Source: an uncultured Burkholderiales bacterium
Lineage (GTDB): Bacteria > Pseudomonadota > Gammaproteobacteria > Burkholderiales > Burkholderiaceae_E
Length of the DNA stretch: 48,192 nucleotides
Direction of reading: 5' to 3'
NCBI GenBank assembly: GCA_902826305.1
Contig: CADEEH010000018.1
Location: 1-48,192, forward strand
Shown here: positions 26,245 through 34,947 of the stretch, in pieces
Layout of the letters: each line of letters starts with the position of its first letter
How positions within the stretch are numbered: the first letter of the stretch is position 1
The notes under the pieces: model-generated
What the model was told of the DNA's origin: nothing
The model's input: the letters and a program-made list of their open reading frames with translations, nothing else
The model's database searches: none
Position numbers and translations under genes: made by a program

Positions 26245-27366
26245 ATGCGCGCCGCGCTGCTCGGCGGGTTGTTGTGCCTGGTCGCCACGGCGCCGCTCGC
26301 GGCGCCGTGGGTGCCGGCCGGTGACGACGAGGTGGTCGAGCGGCTGCCGGCGCGTGTCGCGGCAGTGCCGCGGCAGACTCATGATCCGCAGGCGGCTGCA
26401 CACACGGCGCGAGCACTGATCGAACGCTCGCGCGAAGACGGTGATCCGCGCTTCCTCGGCCAGGCGCAGGCGGTGCTCGCGCGTTGGTGGGAGGAGCGTT
26501 CGCCGCCGATCGAGATCGCGCTGCTGCGGGCGACGATCCGGCAGAGCCGGCACGATTTCGACGCGGCGCTGTCGGACCTGGACGAACTGCTCGCTCGTGA
26601 ACCCCGGCAGGCACAGGCCTGGCTGACGCGGGCAACGATCCAGCAGGTCCGAGGTGAATACGCGGCGGCCGAAGCAAGTTGCATCCGGCTGGCCGGTCTC
26701 GCCGACCCCGCGATCGTCGCCACCTGCCGGCTCGAGGCACGCAGCCTGTCGGGCCATGCACACGAAGCCTATGGCGAACTGAGCGCGACACTCGATCACG
26801 CGTCGAGCGGCGGCGCATCGCCGTGGATCCGGACCGTGCTGGCCGAGATCGCGCAGCGCCTGGGCCGACACGTGGAGGCCGAACGACACTTCCGGGTCGC
26901 GCTCGCACAGGGCCCGGACGCGTATCGGTCCGGTGCCTACGCCGACCTGCTGCTCGAACTGGACCGGCCGCGCGAGGCGATCGTCGTGCTCGGCGAGGCG
27001 GAGCGAAACGATGGCCTGCTGCTTCGTCGCGCGATCGCACGGCGCGCGCTCGGCGACCCGCGCGCCGATGACGATCGCCGCGAGCTGCGTGCACGCTTCG
27101 ATGCGGCCGCCGCACGCGGCGACGACAGCCACCGGCGCGAACTGGCCCGCTTCCACCTCGCCCTCGACGACGATCCGGAGCGGGCGTTGGTCGTGGCGCT
27201 CGAGAACTGGCGGACACAGCGCGAACCCTGGGACGCGCGCCTGGTGATCGATGCGGCACACGCCGCCGGCCGGCCGCAGGCGGCCGCCCCGGTGATCGAA
27301 TTCCTTCGCGAGCGCGGCCTCGAGGACGTGCGGCTCGCCACGACTTCTCCGGCGCGGTCACGATGA
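26245..27366 (+). CDS. Exported TPR-repeat-like protein
   Basis: A 373-residue protein with a signal peptide (about 1-20, LLGGLLCLVATAPLAAP) and helical repeats of the tetratricopeptide kind, for example FDAALSDLDELLAREPRQAQ, then GEYAAAEASCIRLAGL and GRHVEAERHFRVALAQGPDA. It probably acts in the periplasm as a protein-interaction scaffold. The ATG at 26245 is chosen because a signal peptide follows at once. Its stop overlaps the start of the HupE-like gene, so translation is coupled. The pairing with DUF4331 and HupE-like proteins recurs in proteobacteria as I recall it; no function is established that I know of. Confidence 0.78.
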   Translation: MRAALLGGLLCLVATAPLAAPWVPAGDDEVVERLPARVAAVPRQTHDPQAAAHTARALIERSREDGDPRFLGQAQAVLARWWEERSPPIEIALLRATIRQSRHDFDAALSDLDELLAREPRQAQAWLTRATIQQVRGEYAAAEASCIRLAGLADPAIVATCRLEARSLSGHAHEAYGELSATLDHASSGGASPWIRTVLAEIAQRLGRHVEAERHFRVALAQGPDAYRSGAYADLLLELDRPREAIVVLGEAERNDGLLLRRAIARRALGDPRADDDRRELRARFDAAAARGDDSHRRELARFHLALDDDPERALVVALENWRTQREPWDARLVIDAAHAAGRPQAAAPVIEFLRERGLEDVRLATTSPARSR

Positions 27367-28622
27367 TGACCAGCGCGACCGCCGACTCGCGGTGGGCGGG
27401 CGAACGCGGGGAACCGAACCGCCACCGGCCGCCATGTCCCGGCATCCGGTCCATGGTGGTGGCGATACTCGTCGTCGTGATCTCATGGCTCGCCTTCCGC
27501 CCCGGCGATGTGCAGGCACACGCCTCGAGTTCGAGTCCGATCGAGGTGACCCGCGACGGCGCCGTCTTGCGCGTCCATTGGGAGATCGCGCTGCGCGACC
27601 TGGCCCTGGTCGTGGCGCTCGATGGCGACGGCGACAACCGTCTCACCTGGGGTGAGGTTCGCACACGGCACGAGCAGATCACGCGCCACGCGCTGGAGCG
27701 GCTGTCGCTTCGTCGCGACGGCCTGCCGTGCCCTGCCGGGCCGGTCGAACACGCATTGACCCGGCATCGCGACGGAACCTACGCATCGCTGTCGTTCGTC
27801 GCCGCCTGTGTGCGCGACAGTGGTACGCTGCAGATCACCTATCGGCTGTTCGCCGACGTCGACGCCGATCATCGGGCGCTGCTGCGCGTCGTCGACGGCA
27901 CCCAGGTCAGGTCGGCGCTGCTGACGCCCGGGGACGTCGAACGGGTGTTTTCGCTCGATGCGGCGCAGTCGGCTGAAGGCACCCTCGCTGTTGCATTCTT
28001 CGACTATGTCGCCGAGGGAATCCACCACATCCTGGTCGGCTTCGATCACCTCGCGTTCCTGCTCGCCCTGCTGCTGGCCGCCCTGTGGCCGACCGCTGCG
28101 CGCGAACCGGCGGCGCGATCCGGCGCGGATCGTGCCGGCGACCGGGCCGTCGCTCCGATCGGCATCGGCGGCCTGCTCGCCGTGGTCACCGCGTTCACGG
28201 TCGCCCATTCGATCACGCTCGGCCTCGCGGTACTCCAGGTGGTCACCCCGCCGCCGCGGTGGGTCGAGAGCGCGATCGCCGCGAGTGTGATCGTCGCCGC
28301 GCTGAACAACGTGTGGCCGGTGCTGGGCAAGCGCCTGTGGCTCGCGGCGTTCGTCTTCGGGCTGGTCCACGGCTTCGGCTTCGCCTCGGTGCTCGACACC
28401 GGCGGACACCACGGCGTGGCGCTGGCGATCGCGCTGGCCGGCTTCAACCTCGGCGTCGAGATCGGCCAGGCGGCGATCCTGCTCGTCGTGCTGCCGCTGC
28501 TGCATGCCGCGGCCCGTCGGGGCTGGTTCCGCCCATCGCTGGTGCAGGCGGCGTCGATCGCACTGGCCGTCCTCGGCGCGGTGTGGCTCGGCGAGCGGCT
28601 GTTCGACTTGCGAATCGTCTAG
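27363..28622 (+). CDS. HupE/UreJ-family membrane protein
   Basis: A 419-residue inner-membrane protein. After a signal-like segment (about 31-52, ending VQAHA), an extracytoplasmic domain of about 170 residues contains an EF-hand-like DGDGDNRLTWGEV. The C-terminal half has six or seven membrane helices with the HupE/UreJ hallmark GIHHILVGFDHLAFLLALLL, then HSITLGLAVL and GLVHGFGFASVL. These histidines are thought to bind nickel or another metal in HupE and UreJ. The ATG at 27363 overlaps the upstream stop; an ATG at 27453 is the other option. With a urease operon nearby, nickel transport is tempting but unproven. Confidence 0.85.
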   Translation: MMTSATADSRWAGERGEPNRHRPPCPGIRSMVVAILVVVISWLAFRPGDVQAHASSSSPIEVTRDGAVLRVHWEIALRDLALVVALDGDGDNRLTWGEVRTRHEQITRHALERLSLRRDGLPCPAGPVEHALTRHRDGTYASLSFVAACVRDSGTLQITYRLFADVDADHRALLRVVDGTQVRSALLTPGDVERVFSLDAAQSAEGTLAVAFFDYVAEGIHHILVGFDHLAFLLALLLAALWPTAAREPAARSGADRAGDRAVAPIGIGGLLAVVTAFTVAHSITLGLAVLQVVTPPPRWVESAIAASVIVAALNNVWPVLGKRLWLAAFVFGLVHGFGFASVLDTGGHHGVALAIALAGFNLGVEIGQAAILLVVLPLLHAAARRGWFRPSLVQAASIALAVLGAVWLGERLFDLRIV

Positions 28623-28749
28623 GGACGGTCCCTGCATCTCCGCATACCGAAGCGTGTGCTGCTTCGCGGCGGGTTCGTCGCGTTTGTCATGTCGATATAC
28701 ACGCGCCGGATATGGGGGCGCGGATCCGTCCGGCCTCGTATAAGGCTGG
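28623..28749. promoter_or_regulatory. Intergenic region before the sulfur-assimilation genes
   Basis: This 127-base gap should carry the promoter for the sulfur genes. A small AGGGA-CGG-TCCCT hairpin (28621-28633) overlaps the HupE-like stop. TTGTCA at 28684-28689 could be a -35 box with a poor GGATAT 18 bases on. The AT-richer patch GTCGATATACAC is a candidate CysB contact, but no consensus can be claimed. Confidence 0.4.
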
Positions 28750-28917
28750 ATGGATCTCGCAACCGTCTTCAGCGGCCTTGCCGTCGGCGTGCTCGTCGGT
28801 CTCACCGGCGTGGGCGGCGGCTCGATCATGACACCGCTGCTCACGGCCGTCTTCGGCGTCGCACCGACGGCCGCGGTCGGAACCGACCTGCCCTTCGCGT
28901 CGCTGCTGTCGATGTGA
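28750..28917 (+). pseudogene. Truncated TauE/SafE-family sulfite exporter remnant
   Basis: A 55-codon frame: MDLATVFSGLAVGVLVGLTGVGGGSIMTPLL followed by FGVAPTAAVGTDLPFASLLSM and TGA (sequence split here). This is the N-terminus of a TauE/SafE permease, with the hallmark TGVGGGSIMTPLL and AAVGTDL, which in intact proteins continues for about 200 more residues. Here the stop is followed by only 44-59 bases before cysI, so the rest is deleted rather than frameshifted. Intact TauE/SafE genes commonly precede cysI in related bacteria. The remnant may still be transcribed as part of the cysI leader. Confidence 0.82.
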
Positions 28918-28976
28918 CGAACGACGGCCGGCGTCGGGGCTGAGCCCGGCGCTGCCATCGAATGAAAACACCACCG

Positions 28977-30695
28977 ATGACCTACCGATACGACGAACAC
29001 GACCAGCAGCTGGTCGATCAACGCGCCGCGCAGTTCCGTGGCCAGACCCGGCGATTCCTGGAAGGTCGCCTTTCCGAGGAACAGTTCCGGCCGCTGCGCC
29101 TGCAGAACGGCCTGTACATCCAACGTCACGCCCCGATGCTGCGCATCGCGATCCCGTATGGCGTGCTCGACAGCCGGCAGTTGCGAATGCTCGCCCGCAT
29201 CAGCCGCGACTACGACCGGGGATACGGACATTTCACGACGCGGCAGTGCCTGCAATTGAATTGGCCGCCGCTCGAGCGTGTACCCGACATCCTGGCCGAC
29301 CTGGCCGGTGTCCAGATGCACGCGATCCAGACGTCGGGCAACTGCATCCGCAACATCACGACCGACGCACTCGCCGGCGTGGCTCCCGACGAGATCGTCG
29401 ATCCGCGTCCGCTGTGCGAGCTGCTGCGGCAATGGTCGACGTTTCATCCGGAGTTCGCCTGGCTGCCCCGCAAGTTCAAGATCGCGGTCAGCGGGGCCCA
29501 TGAGGACCGTGCGGCCACCGCCTTCCACGACATCGGCCTGCGGCTGCATCGCCAGGGCGGGCAGACGGTGCTGCGGGTGATGGTCGGTGGCGGCATGGGT
29601 CGCACGCCGATCCTGGGCGAGACGATCCACGACGCGCTGCCCTGGCCCGAGATGCTCAATTACGTCGAAGCGATCATGCGGGTCTACAACCGCTTCGGCC
29701 GTCGCGACAATCTCTACAAGGCGCGCATCAAGATCCTGGTCAAGGCGATCGGCGCGGCGGAATTCAAGCGGCAGGTCGACGAGGAATGGTCGAACCTGGC
29801 CGGTGGACCCCACACGATCCCGCAAGGCGAGTTCGACCGCGTCGCGTCGTGTTTCGCGTCGCGAGCCTACGACGACCGGACCTCCGCGGACTCCGGTCGC
29901 ACCGAGGCCCGCGCGGCGCTCGACGACGCCTTCGCGCTCTGGCTTCGGCGCAATCTCCTGCCGCACCGGCAGGCGGGCTACACGGCGGTGACCCTGTCGC
30001 TGAAGGCACCCGATGCGCCACCGGGAGATGCGACGGCCGACCAGATGGACGCGGTCGCGGCACTGGCCGATGAGTTCAGCGGCGGCGAGATCCGCGTCTC
30101 GCACCGGCAGAACCTGGTGCTGCCCGACGTCCGCCGCGACGATCTCTACGCGCTCTGGCAGGCGGCCAAGCGCGCCGGTGTCGCAACCGCCAATGTCGGC
30201 CTCGCTTCCGACATCATCTGCTGTCCGGGTGGCGACTTCTGCAGCCTGGCCAACGCCAAGTCCATACCGATCGCACGCGCCGTGCAGCAGCGGCTGGCCG
30301 AGCGCGGCACTCTCGAGGATCTGGGTGACCTCGTCATCAACATCTCGGGTTGCATGAATTCGTGCGGCCACCATCACGCCGGGCACATCGGCATTCTCGG
30401 CGTCGACAAGGCCGGCGCGGAGTTCTACCAGATCTCGCTCGGCGGCAATTCGGGCCAACAGGTCGGCACGCTGGATGCGCCGCGCATCGGCACGGCGCTC
30501 GGCAAGGCGTTCTCCGCGCACGAGGTGCCCTCGGTGATCGACCGGCTGGTCCACACCTTCCAGGCCGAGCGCCAGGGCGACGAGACCTTCCTCGAAACCG
30601 TCACACGAGTCGGCAACGCCCCGTTCAAGGCCGCGATCTATCCGGTCGGACCGTCCGGCCGATCGTTGCGCGACCCGGAGATCGCCGATGTTTGA
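28977..30695 (+). CDS. cysI: Assimilatory sulfite reductase, siroheme subunit
   Basis: About 572 residues; reduces sulfite to sulfide with six electrons in the cytoplasm. It has two nitrite/sulfite reductase ferredoxin-like half-domains (LRLQNGLYIQRHAPMLRIAI and GYGHFTTRQCLQLNWPP in the first) and the siroheme/4Fe-4S ligands in CCPGGDFCSLA (about 414-420) and SGCMNSCGHH (about 458-462). It is the form typical of Burkholderiales. The ATG at 28977 gives the family start MTYRYDEHDQ; an ATG at 28962 adds five residues. It overlaps the following fusion gene by eight bases. No cysJ flavoprotein is nearby, so reductant probably comes from ferredoxin or another partner. Confidence 0.92.
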   Translation: MTYRYDEHDQQLVDQRAAQFRGQTRRFLEGRLSEEQFRPLRLQNGLYIQRHAPMLRIAIPYGVLDSRQLRMLARISRDYDRGYGHFTTRQCLQLNWPPLERVPDILADLAGVQMHAIQTSGNCIRNITTDALAGVAPDEIVDPRPLCELLRQWSTFHPEFAWLPRKFKIAVSGAHEDRAATAFHDIGLRLHRQGGQTVLRVMVGGGMGRTPILGETIHDALPWPEMLNYVEAIMRVYNRFGRRDNLYKARIKILVKAIGAAEFKRQVDEEWSNLAGGPHTIPQGEFDRVASCFASRAYDDRTSADSGRTEARAALDDAFALWLRRNLLPHRQAGYTAVTLSLKAPDAPPGDATADQMDAVAALADEFSGGEIRVSHRQNLVLPDVRRDDLYALWQAAKRAGVATANVGLASDIICCPGGDFCSLANAKSIPIARAVQQRLAERGTLEDLGDLVINISGCMNSCGHHHAGHIGILGVDKAGAEFYQISLGGNSGQQVGTLDAPRIGTALGKAFSAHEVPSVIDRLVHTFQAERQGDETFLETVTRVGNAPFKAAIYPVGPSGRSLRDPEIADV

Positions 30696-32961
30696 ACTCG
30701 ACACCGCAGTACAGGACGCCGAAGAACGGGCCGGGGCCAGGATCTACCGCCACGGGCGCGTCGAGACGGACCGTTACGTGAGGGTCGCGCCCGGCGCACC
30801 GATCCCTCCGACCGGCGACCTGCTGTATCCCCTCGCCGACTTCCTCGACCGTGCCGCGTCGACCGACGCGGACCACGACAATTCATCCCGGCTCGGCGTC
30901 GTCCTCGGTCCCACCGACGACCCGCTGGTGCTCGCGCCGCATCTGGGCCGAGTGGCGCTGATCGCGGTCGCCTTCGAGAGCTTCCGCGACGGGCGCGGCT
31001 TCTCGACCGCCGCGCTGGTTCGCCAGCGGCTGGGCTGGCGCGGTGAGTTGCGAGTGGTCGGCGACTTCTATCGCGACCAGGTGCTGCCGCTGCATCGGGT
31101 CGGCTTCGACAGCTTCGAGCTGCCGCCCGGGCTCGAGCCGGCCGAGGTCACCGAGGCGCTCGCCGAGTTCAGCGTGGCGTACCAGGGCAGCCTGGGCGCG
31201 ACCGGTGGGGCGTTGCCGCTGTTCCGACTGCGGGCCGCCGCGATCGACGCGCGTGCCGCCGAGGTGCTGGCACGGCTGCGGGTGATCGGGCGAGACCATC
31301 CGGGGGCCGCGCTCGCGTCGAGCCTGTCGTCCGAGGACATGGTGCTGACCGACCTGATCGCGCGCCACGCGCTGCCGATCGCGGTGTTCACGCTCGACAC
31401 CGGCCGGCTGCATCCGGAGACGGTCGCGATGATCGAGCGCACACGCGAGCGCTACGGCCTGGTGATCGAAGTCTTCAGGCCGCGGGCCGAAGCGGTCGTG
31501 ACCTTCACCTCGCGCCACGGCGACTATCCGATGTACGAATCGATCGATCTGCGCAAGGCATGTTGCGACCTGCGCAAGGTCGAGCCGCTCGGCCGCGCAC
31601 TCGCGGGCCGGTCGGCCTGGCTCACCGGGCAGCGACGCGCGCAGTCGGTGACCCGGACCGACCTGCCGTTCGACGAGTTCGACGACGGCCGCGGTGTGCC
31701 GAAGTTCAACCCGCTCGCCGACTGGACCGACGAGGAAGTCCGCGCCTATCTGAAGCACCACGATGTGCCGTACAACCCGCTGCACGATCGCGGCTATCCG
31801 TCGATCGGCTGCGAGCCGTGCACGCGGGCGATCAGACCCGGCGAGGATCCGCGCGCCGGGCGCTGGTGGTGGGAGAACGCCGACAGCAGGGAGTGCGGCC
31901 TGCACGTGCCAGCCGACCGCACCGCGCCGGCACCTGCCGATGCGACCGTAGCGACCGTAGCGACCGCAGCGAGCACGGCCGCTGCGGCCATCGACGCGCC
32001 GCCGCGGTCATCCGCCGCAGATGCAGCCGAAGCCGGCGGACGTGCCCCGGCGGTGATCGTCCGGGCGGCCGACGCCGATCTCGACTGGCTCGAGGCCGAG
32101 TCGATCGACGTGTTGCGCGAGGTCGCCGGCGATTTCGAGCGGCCGACGCTGCTGTTCTCCGGTGGCAAGGACTCGTGTGTTGTGCTGCATCTGGCGCTGA
32201 AGGCCTTCGCCCCCGGCGTGCTGCCGTTCGCGCTGACCCATGTCGACACCGGACACAACTTCCCCGAGGTCATCACGTTTCGCGACCAGCTGGTCGCCGC
32301 GCTCGGGATCCCGCTGATCGTCGCCTCGGTCGAGGACTCGATCACACGCGGCACGGTCGTGCTCGACGGCCCGCTCGCGTCGCGCAACGTGGCGCAGGCG
32401 ACCACGCTGCTCGAGGCGATCGACGAACACCGCTTCGATGCGCTGATCGGCGGCGCGCGACGCGACGAGGAGAAGGCGCGAGCGAAGGAACGTGTGTTCT
32501 CGCACCGCGACACGTTCGGGCAATGGGATCCGAAGAACCAGCGCGCCGAACTCTGGAACCTCTACAACACGCGGATCGGTTCCGGAGAACACATGCGGGT
32601 GTTCCCGATCTCGAACTGGACCGAACTGGATGTCTGGCGCTACATCGCCCGCGAATCGATCGCGCTGCCGCCGATCTATTTTGCCCACCGGCGCCAGGTC
32701 TACGAACGCAAGGGACTGCTGGTGCCGGTGACGGCGCTGACCCCGCCGCACCCCGAAGACCACGTGTTCGAGACGTCGGTGCGATTCCGCACCGTCGGCG
32801 ACATGTCGTGCACCTGCCCGGTCGCCTCCGAGGCGACCGATTCGGTCACGATCGTCGCCGAGACCGCGGCGGCGCGGATCAGCGAACGGGCGGCGACGCG
32901 GATGGACGACCGGACGAGTGATTCGTCGATGGAACGCCGCAAGCGCGAAGGATATTTCTGA
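30688..32961 (+). CDS. Three-domain fusion: DUF934, APS reductase (CysH), sulfate adenylyltransferase subunit 2 (CysD)
   Basis: A single 757-residue protein joins three enzymes of sulfate assimilation. Residues 1-165 are the DUF934 domain (TAALVRQRLGWRGELRVVGD). Residues 180-408 are an APS reductase: SSEDMVLTDL, cluster ligands Cys292-Cys293 and Cys375/Cys378 (CEPC), and catalytic Cys403 in RECGLH, the plant/bacterial 4Fe-4S type that acts on APS. Residues 410-455 are an Ala-rich linker. Residues 456-757 are CysD, with the PP-loop SGGKDS (491-496) and the C-terminal RKREGYF. I see no frameshift or stop between the parts. CysD would activate sulfate and the CysH domain would reduce the product on the same chain. 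The cysN start overlaps its stop by one base. Confidence 0.93.
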   Translation: MFELDTAVQDAEERAGARIYRHGRVETDRYVRVAPGAPIPPTGDLLYPLADFLDRAASTDADHDNSSRLGVVLGPTDDPLVLAPHLGRVALIAVAFESFRDGRGFSTAALVRQRLGWRGELRVVGDFYRDQVLPLHRVGFDSFELPPGLEPAEVTEALAEFSVAYQGSLGATGGALPLFRLRAAAIDARAAEVLARLRVIGRDHPGAALASSLSSEDMVLTDLIARHALPIAVFTLDTGRLHPETVAMIERTRERYGLVIEVFRPRAEAVVTFTSRHGDYPMYESIDLRKACCDLRKVEPLGRALAGRSAWLTGQRRAQSVTRTDLPFDEFDDGRGVPKFNPLADWTDEEVRAYLKHHDVPYNPLHDRGYPSIGCEPCTRAIRPGEDPRAGRWWWENADSRECGLHVPADRTAPAPADATVATVATAASTAAAAIDAPPRSSAADAAEAGGRAPAVIVRAADADLDWLEAESIDVLREVAGDFERPTLLFSGGKDSCVVLHLALKAFAPGVLPFALTHVDTGHNFPEVITFRDQLVAALGIPLIVASVEDSITRGTVVLDGPLASRNVAQATTLLEAIDEHRFDALIGGARRDEEKARAKERVFSHRDTFGQWDPKNQRAELWNLYNTRIGSGEHMRVFPISNWTELDVWRYIARESIALPPIYFAHRRQVYERKGLLVPVTALTPPHPEDHVFETSVRFRTVGDMSCTCPVASEATDSVTIVAETAAARISERAATRMDDRTSDSSMERRKREGYF
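31942..31968 (+). repeat. Nine-base tandem repeat in the CysH-CysD linker
   Basis: GCGACCGTA occurs at 31942-31950 and 31951-31959, followed by GCGACCGCA at 31960-31968. It encodes the ATVATVATA run in the flexible linker and lies exactly where the two ancestral genes would have been joined, so it may have expanded after the fusion. Confidence 0.7.
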
Positions 32962-34223
32962 TGGACGTGCTCAGGTTCCTCACCGCGGGCAGTGTCGACG
33001 ACGGCAAGAGCACGCTGATCGGCCGGCTGCTGTACGACACCCGCTCCCTGGCCAGCGACCAGATCGAGGCGCTCGAACGCAGCGCGCAGCAGCGCGGTAC
33101 GCGCCAGCTCGACTTCTCGCTGCTGACCGACGGCCTGATCGCCGAACGCGAACAGGGCATCACGATCGACGTCGCCTACCGCTATTTCTCGACGTCGCGA
33201 CGCAAGTTCATCATCGCCGACTCGCCCGGCCACGAACAGTACACCCGCAACATGGTGACCGCGGCCAGTGTCGCCGACGTGACCGTGCTGCTGGTCGACG
33301 CCACCCGCGTCGGCGACCGGCCGGCCGACGGCACCGTCGATCTGCTGCCGCAGACCCGTCGCCACGCGGCGGTCGCCGCGTTGCTCGACCTCGAGCATCC
33401 GATCGTTGCGGTCAACAAGATGGACGGCCTCGGCTGGGACGAGGGCCGATTCCGCCGGATCGAGACCGCGTGTGTCGCGCTGGCCGCCAGCCTGGGCACC
33501 ACGCGTCCGATCGTGATCCCGGTGTCGGCGCTCGAAGGCGACAACGTCGTCGATCGCGGCACCTCGTCGCCGTGGTATCGCGGCCCGACGCTGCTCGAGG
33601 CCCTCGAGTCGATCCGGCTCGCCCACGTCGAGACCGGCGAGGCGCCGCGGCTGTCGGTGCAGTTCGTCACCAAGGACCGCGACGACGGCGCGCGGGTGTA
33701 TCTGTGCCGCGCCGAGGCCGGACGGCTCTCGGTCGGCGACACCGTGCGGGTGGATCCGGGCGGACGGACCGCGACGGTCCGCAAGCTGTGGCGCGCCGGG
33801 CGGCCGGTCGATGCGACCAGCGCGGGCGAGCCGGTCGCGGTCTCGCTGGATCGGGAGGTCGACGTGTCACGTGGCGACTGGCTGCTGGCCGCCGACGCGG
33901 CCGAGCCGACGCGCGAACTCGCCGCGGACCTGTGCTGGCTCGACACTGAACAGCCGTCACCGGCCCGTCGCTACTGGCTTCGGATCGGCACGCGGTTCCT
34001 GCCGGCCAAGCTGCGCGACGTACAGGACCGGCTGAACCTCGAGACCCTGCGGCGCGAACCGGCCACGGCCCTGGAAGCGAACACGATCGGCCGCGCGCAG
34101 TTCGTGCTCGGCCAGCCGGCGGCCGCGCAGCCGTTCACACGCGCCCACCAGGGCGGACGGTTCGTGCTGATCGACGCGTTCACCCGCCGGACCGTCGCCG
34201 CCGGACTCGTGCGGTCGACCTGA
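32961..34223 (+). CDS. cysN: Sulfate adenylyltransferase subunit 1 (GTPase)
   Basis: A 420-residue GTPase subunit that, with CysD, makes APS from ATP and sulfate. The elongation-factor-like G domain has GSVDDGKSTLIGRLLYD near the N-terminus, DVAYRYFST and DSPGHEQYTRNM, and the NKMD base motif, followed by two beta-barrel domains. There is no C-terminal CysC (APS kinase) domain, which agrees with an APS-type rather than a PAPS-type reductase in the fusion protein. Start and upstream stop overlap (TGATG). It ends 42 bases before a convergent gene. Confidence 0.94.
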   Translation: MDVLRFLTAGSVDDGKSTLIGRLLYDTRSLASDQIEALERSAQQRGTRQLDFSLLTDGLIAEREQGITIDVAYRYFSTSRRKFIIADSPGHEQYTRNMVTAASVADVTVLLVDATRVGDRPADGTVDLLPQTRRHAAVAALLDLEHPIVAVNKMDGLGWDEGRFRRIETACVALAASLGTTRPIVIPVSALEGDNVVDRGTSSPWYRGPTLLEALESIRLAHVETGEAPRLSVQFVTKDRDDGARVYLCRAEAGRLSVGDTVRVDPGGRTATVRKLWRAGRPVDATSAGEPVAVSLDREVDVSRGDWLLAADAAEPTRELAADLCWLDTEQPSPARRYWLRIGTRFLPAKLRDVQDRLNLETLRREPATALEANTIGRAQFVLGQPAAAQPFTRAHQGGRFVLIDAFTRRTVAAGLVRST

Positions 34224-34264
34224 CGGCGATCGACGAACCGACGACCGCCCCGGCCGGCGGCGGT

Positions 34265-34711
34265 TCAATCGCCGCCGCCGTCTCCGCCGCCGCCGTCTCC
34301 GCCGCCGCCGTCCCCGCCGCCGCCGTCCCCGCCACCGCCACCATCACCGGCGTCGCCGCCGTGCCCGTCGGCATCACCATTCGCATCGTCGACGCCACCA
34401 CCGGCACCGCCGAGCCGGTCGACGTCCCAGCCGCCGCTGGCTCCGTCGCCGGCGCCCATCTCGGCCCGCAATCGATCGTAGTCGGCCGGGTCGGCGACGC
34501 CGCGCGATGCCTCGGCGAAATCCTCGCGGCTGCAATACAGCGCCAGCAGATAACCGGTCGCCATGCCGCCGATGCCGAGCATCGTGGCCGTCGAGAAGAC
34601 ATCCGCAGGGCGGTACCAGCGACGCGATCCGTACCGCTCACGCAGTGACGCACCCAGGCGCCGCGCGGCGTCATCGAGCCTGCGGCGCCGACGAAAACGT
34701 TCGAACACCAT
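34265..34711 (-). CDS. Small membrane protein with Gly/Asp-rich C-terminal repeat
   Basis: A 148-residue protein I do not recognise. A basic N-terminus (FERFRRRRRLDDAARRLG) is followed by one probable membrane segment around 50-68 (TMLGIGGMATGYLLALY), an acidic mid-section and a C-terminal run of GGGGD units. GGAGGGGGGAGGG directly upstream decides the ATG at 34711; the frame is open further upstream without coding character. The repeat suggests a flexible, possibly calcium-binding or surface-exposed tail, but that is speculation. It converges on cysN and is divergent from the SxtJ-like gene. Confidence 0.68.
   Translation of the reverse strand: MVFERFRRRRRLDDAARRLGASLRERYGSRRWYRPADVFSTATMLGIGGMATGYLLALYCSREDFAEASRGVADPADYDRLRAEMGAGDGASGGWDVDRLGGAGGGVDDANGDADGHGGDAGDGGGGGDGGGGDGGGGDGGGGDGGGD
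34271..34330. repeat. Four 15-base tandem repeats encoding GGGGD units
   Basis: Units of GCCGCCGCCGTCTCC (34271-34285, 34286-34300) and GCCGCCGCCGTCCCC (34301-34315, 34316-34330) follow head to tail, with a decayed unit at 34331-34345. Read on the reverse strand they encode GGGGD or GGDGG-phased repeats at the protein's C-terminus. Copy number is likely to vary between strains. Confidence 0.85.
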
Positions 34712-34947
34712 CCGAGCCCTCCCCCCTCCGGAATTGTCGAAGAATCTTACGAGCATCATCCCTCGTCGGGACGATTCCGGTAATACGGGGCGCACAGTAC
34801 ACTGATCACACTGTATCGTCGTTGTGTCCGGACGATGGCGCCGACGCCGGGCGGGTGCGTTCCAGCCGCGATCTCTGCCCGCCCGACATCGTCTCGGTCT
34901 CGTTTCCCTGCCGGAGGTCATCCCGGCGCAGACATTGCCTTCACCGC

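Noticed and set aside
28915-28976. TauE/SafE truncation explained by a simple frameshift
   Set aside because: Only 44-59 bases remain before cysI, too few for the missing 200 residues in any frame, so a deletion is required.
27483-30704. A reverse-strand open frame of over 1,000 codons across the HupE-like and cysI genes
   Set aside because: It lies antisense to two genes with clear family motifs, and its translation is rich in Arg, Asp and His with no domains. Long antisense frames are expected at this GC content.
34268-34345. Short tandem repeat as a possible CRISPR array
   Set aside because: Units are contiguous 15-mers without spacers and encode an in-frame GGGGD tail.
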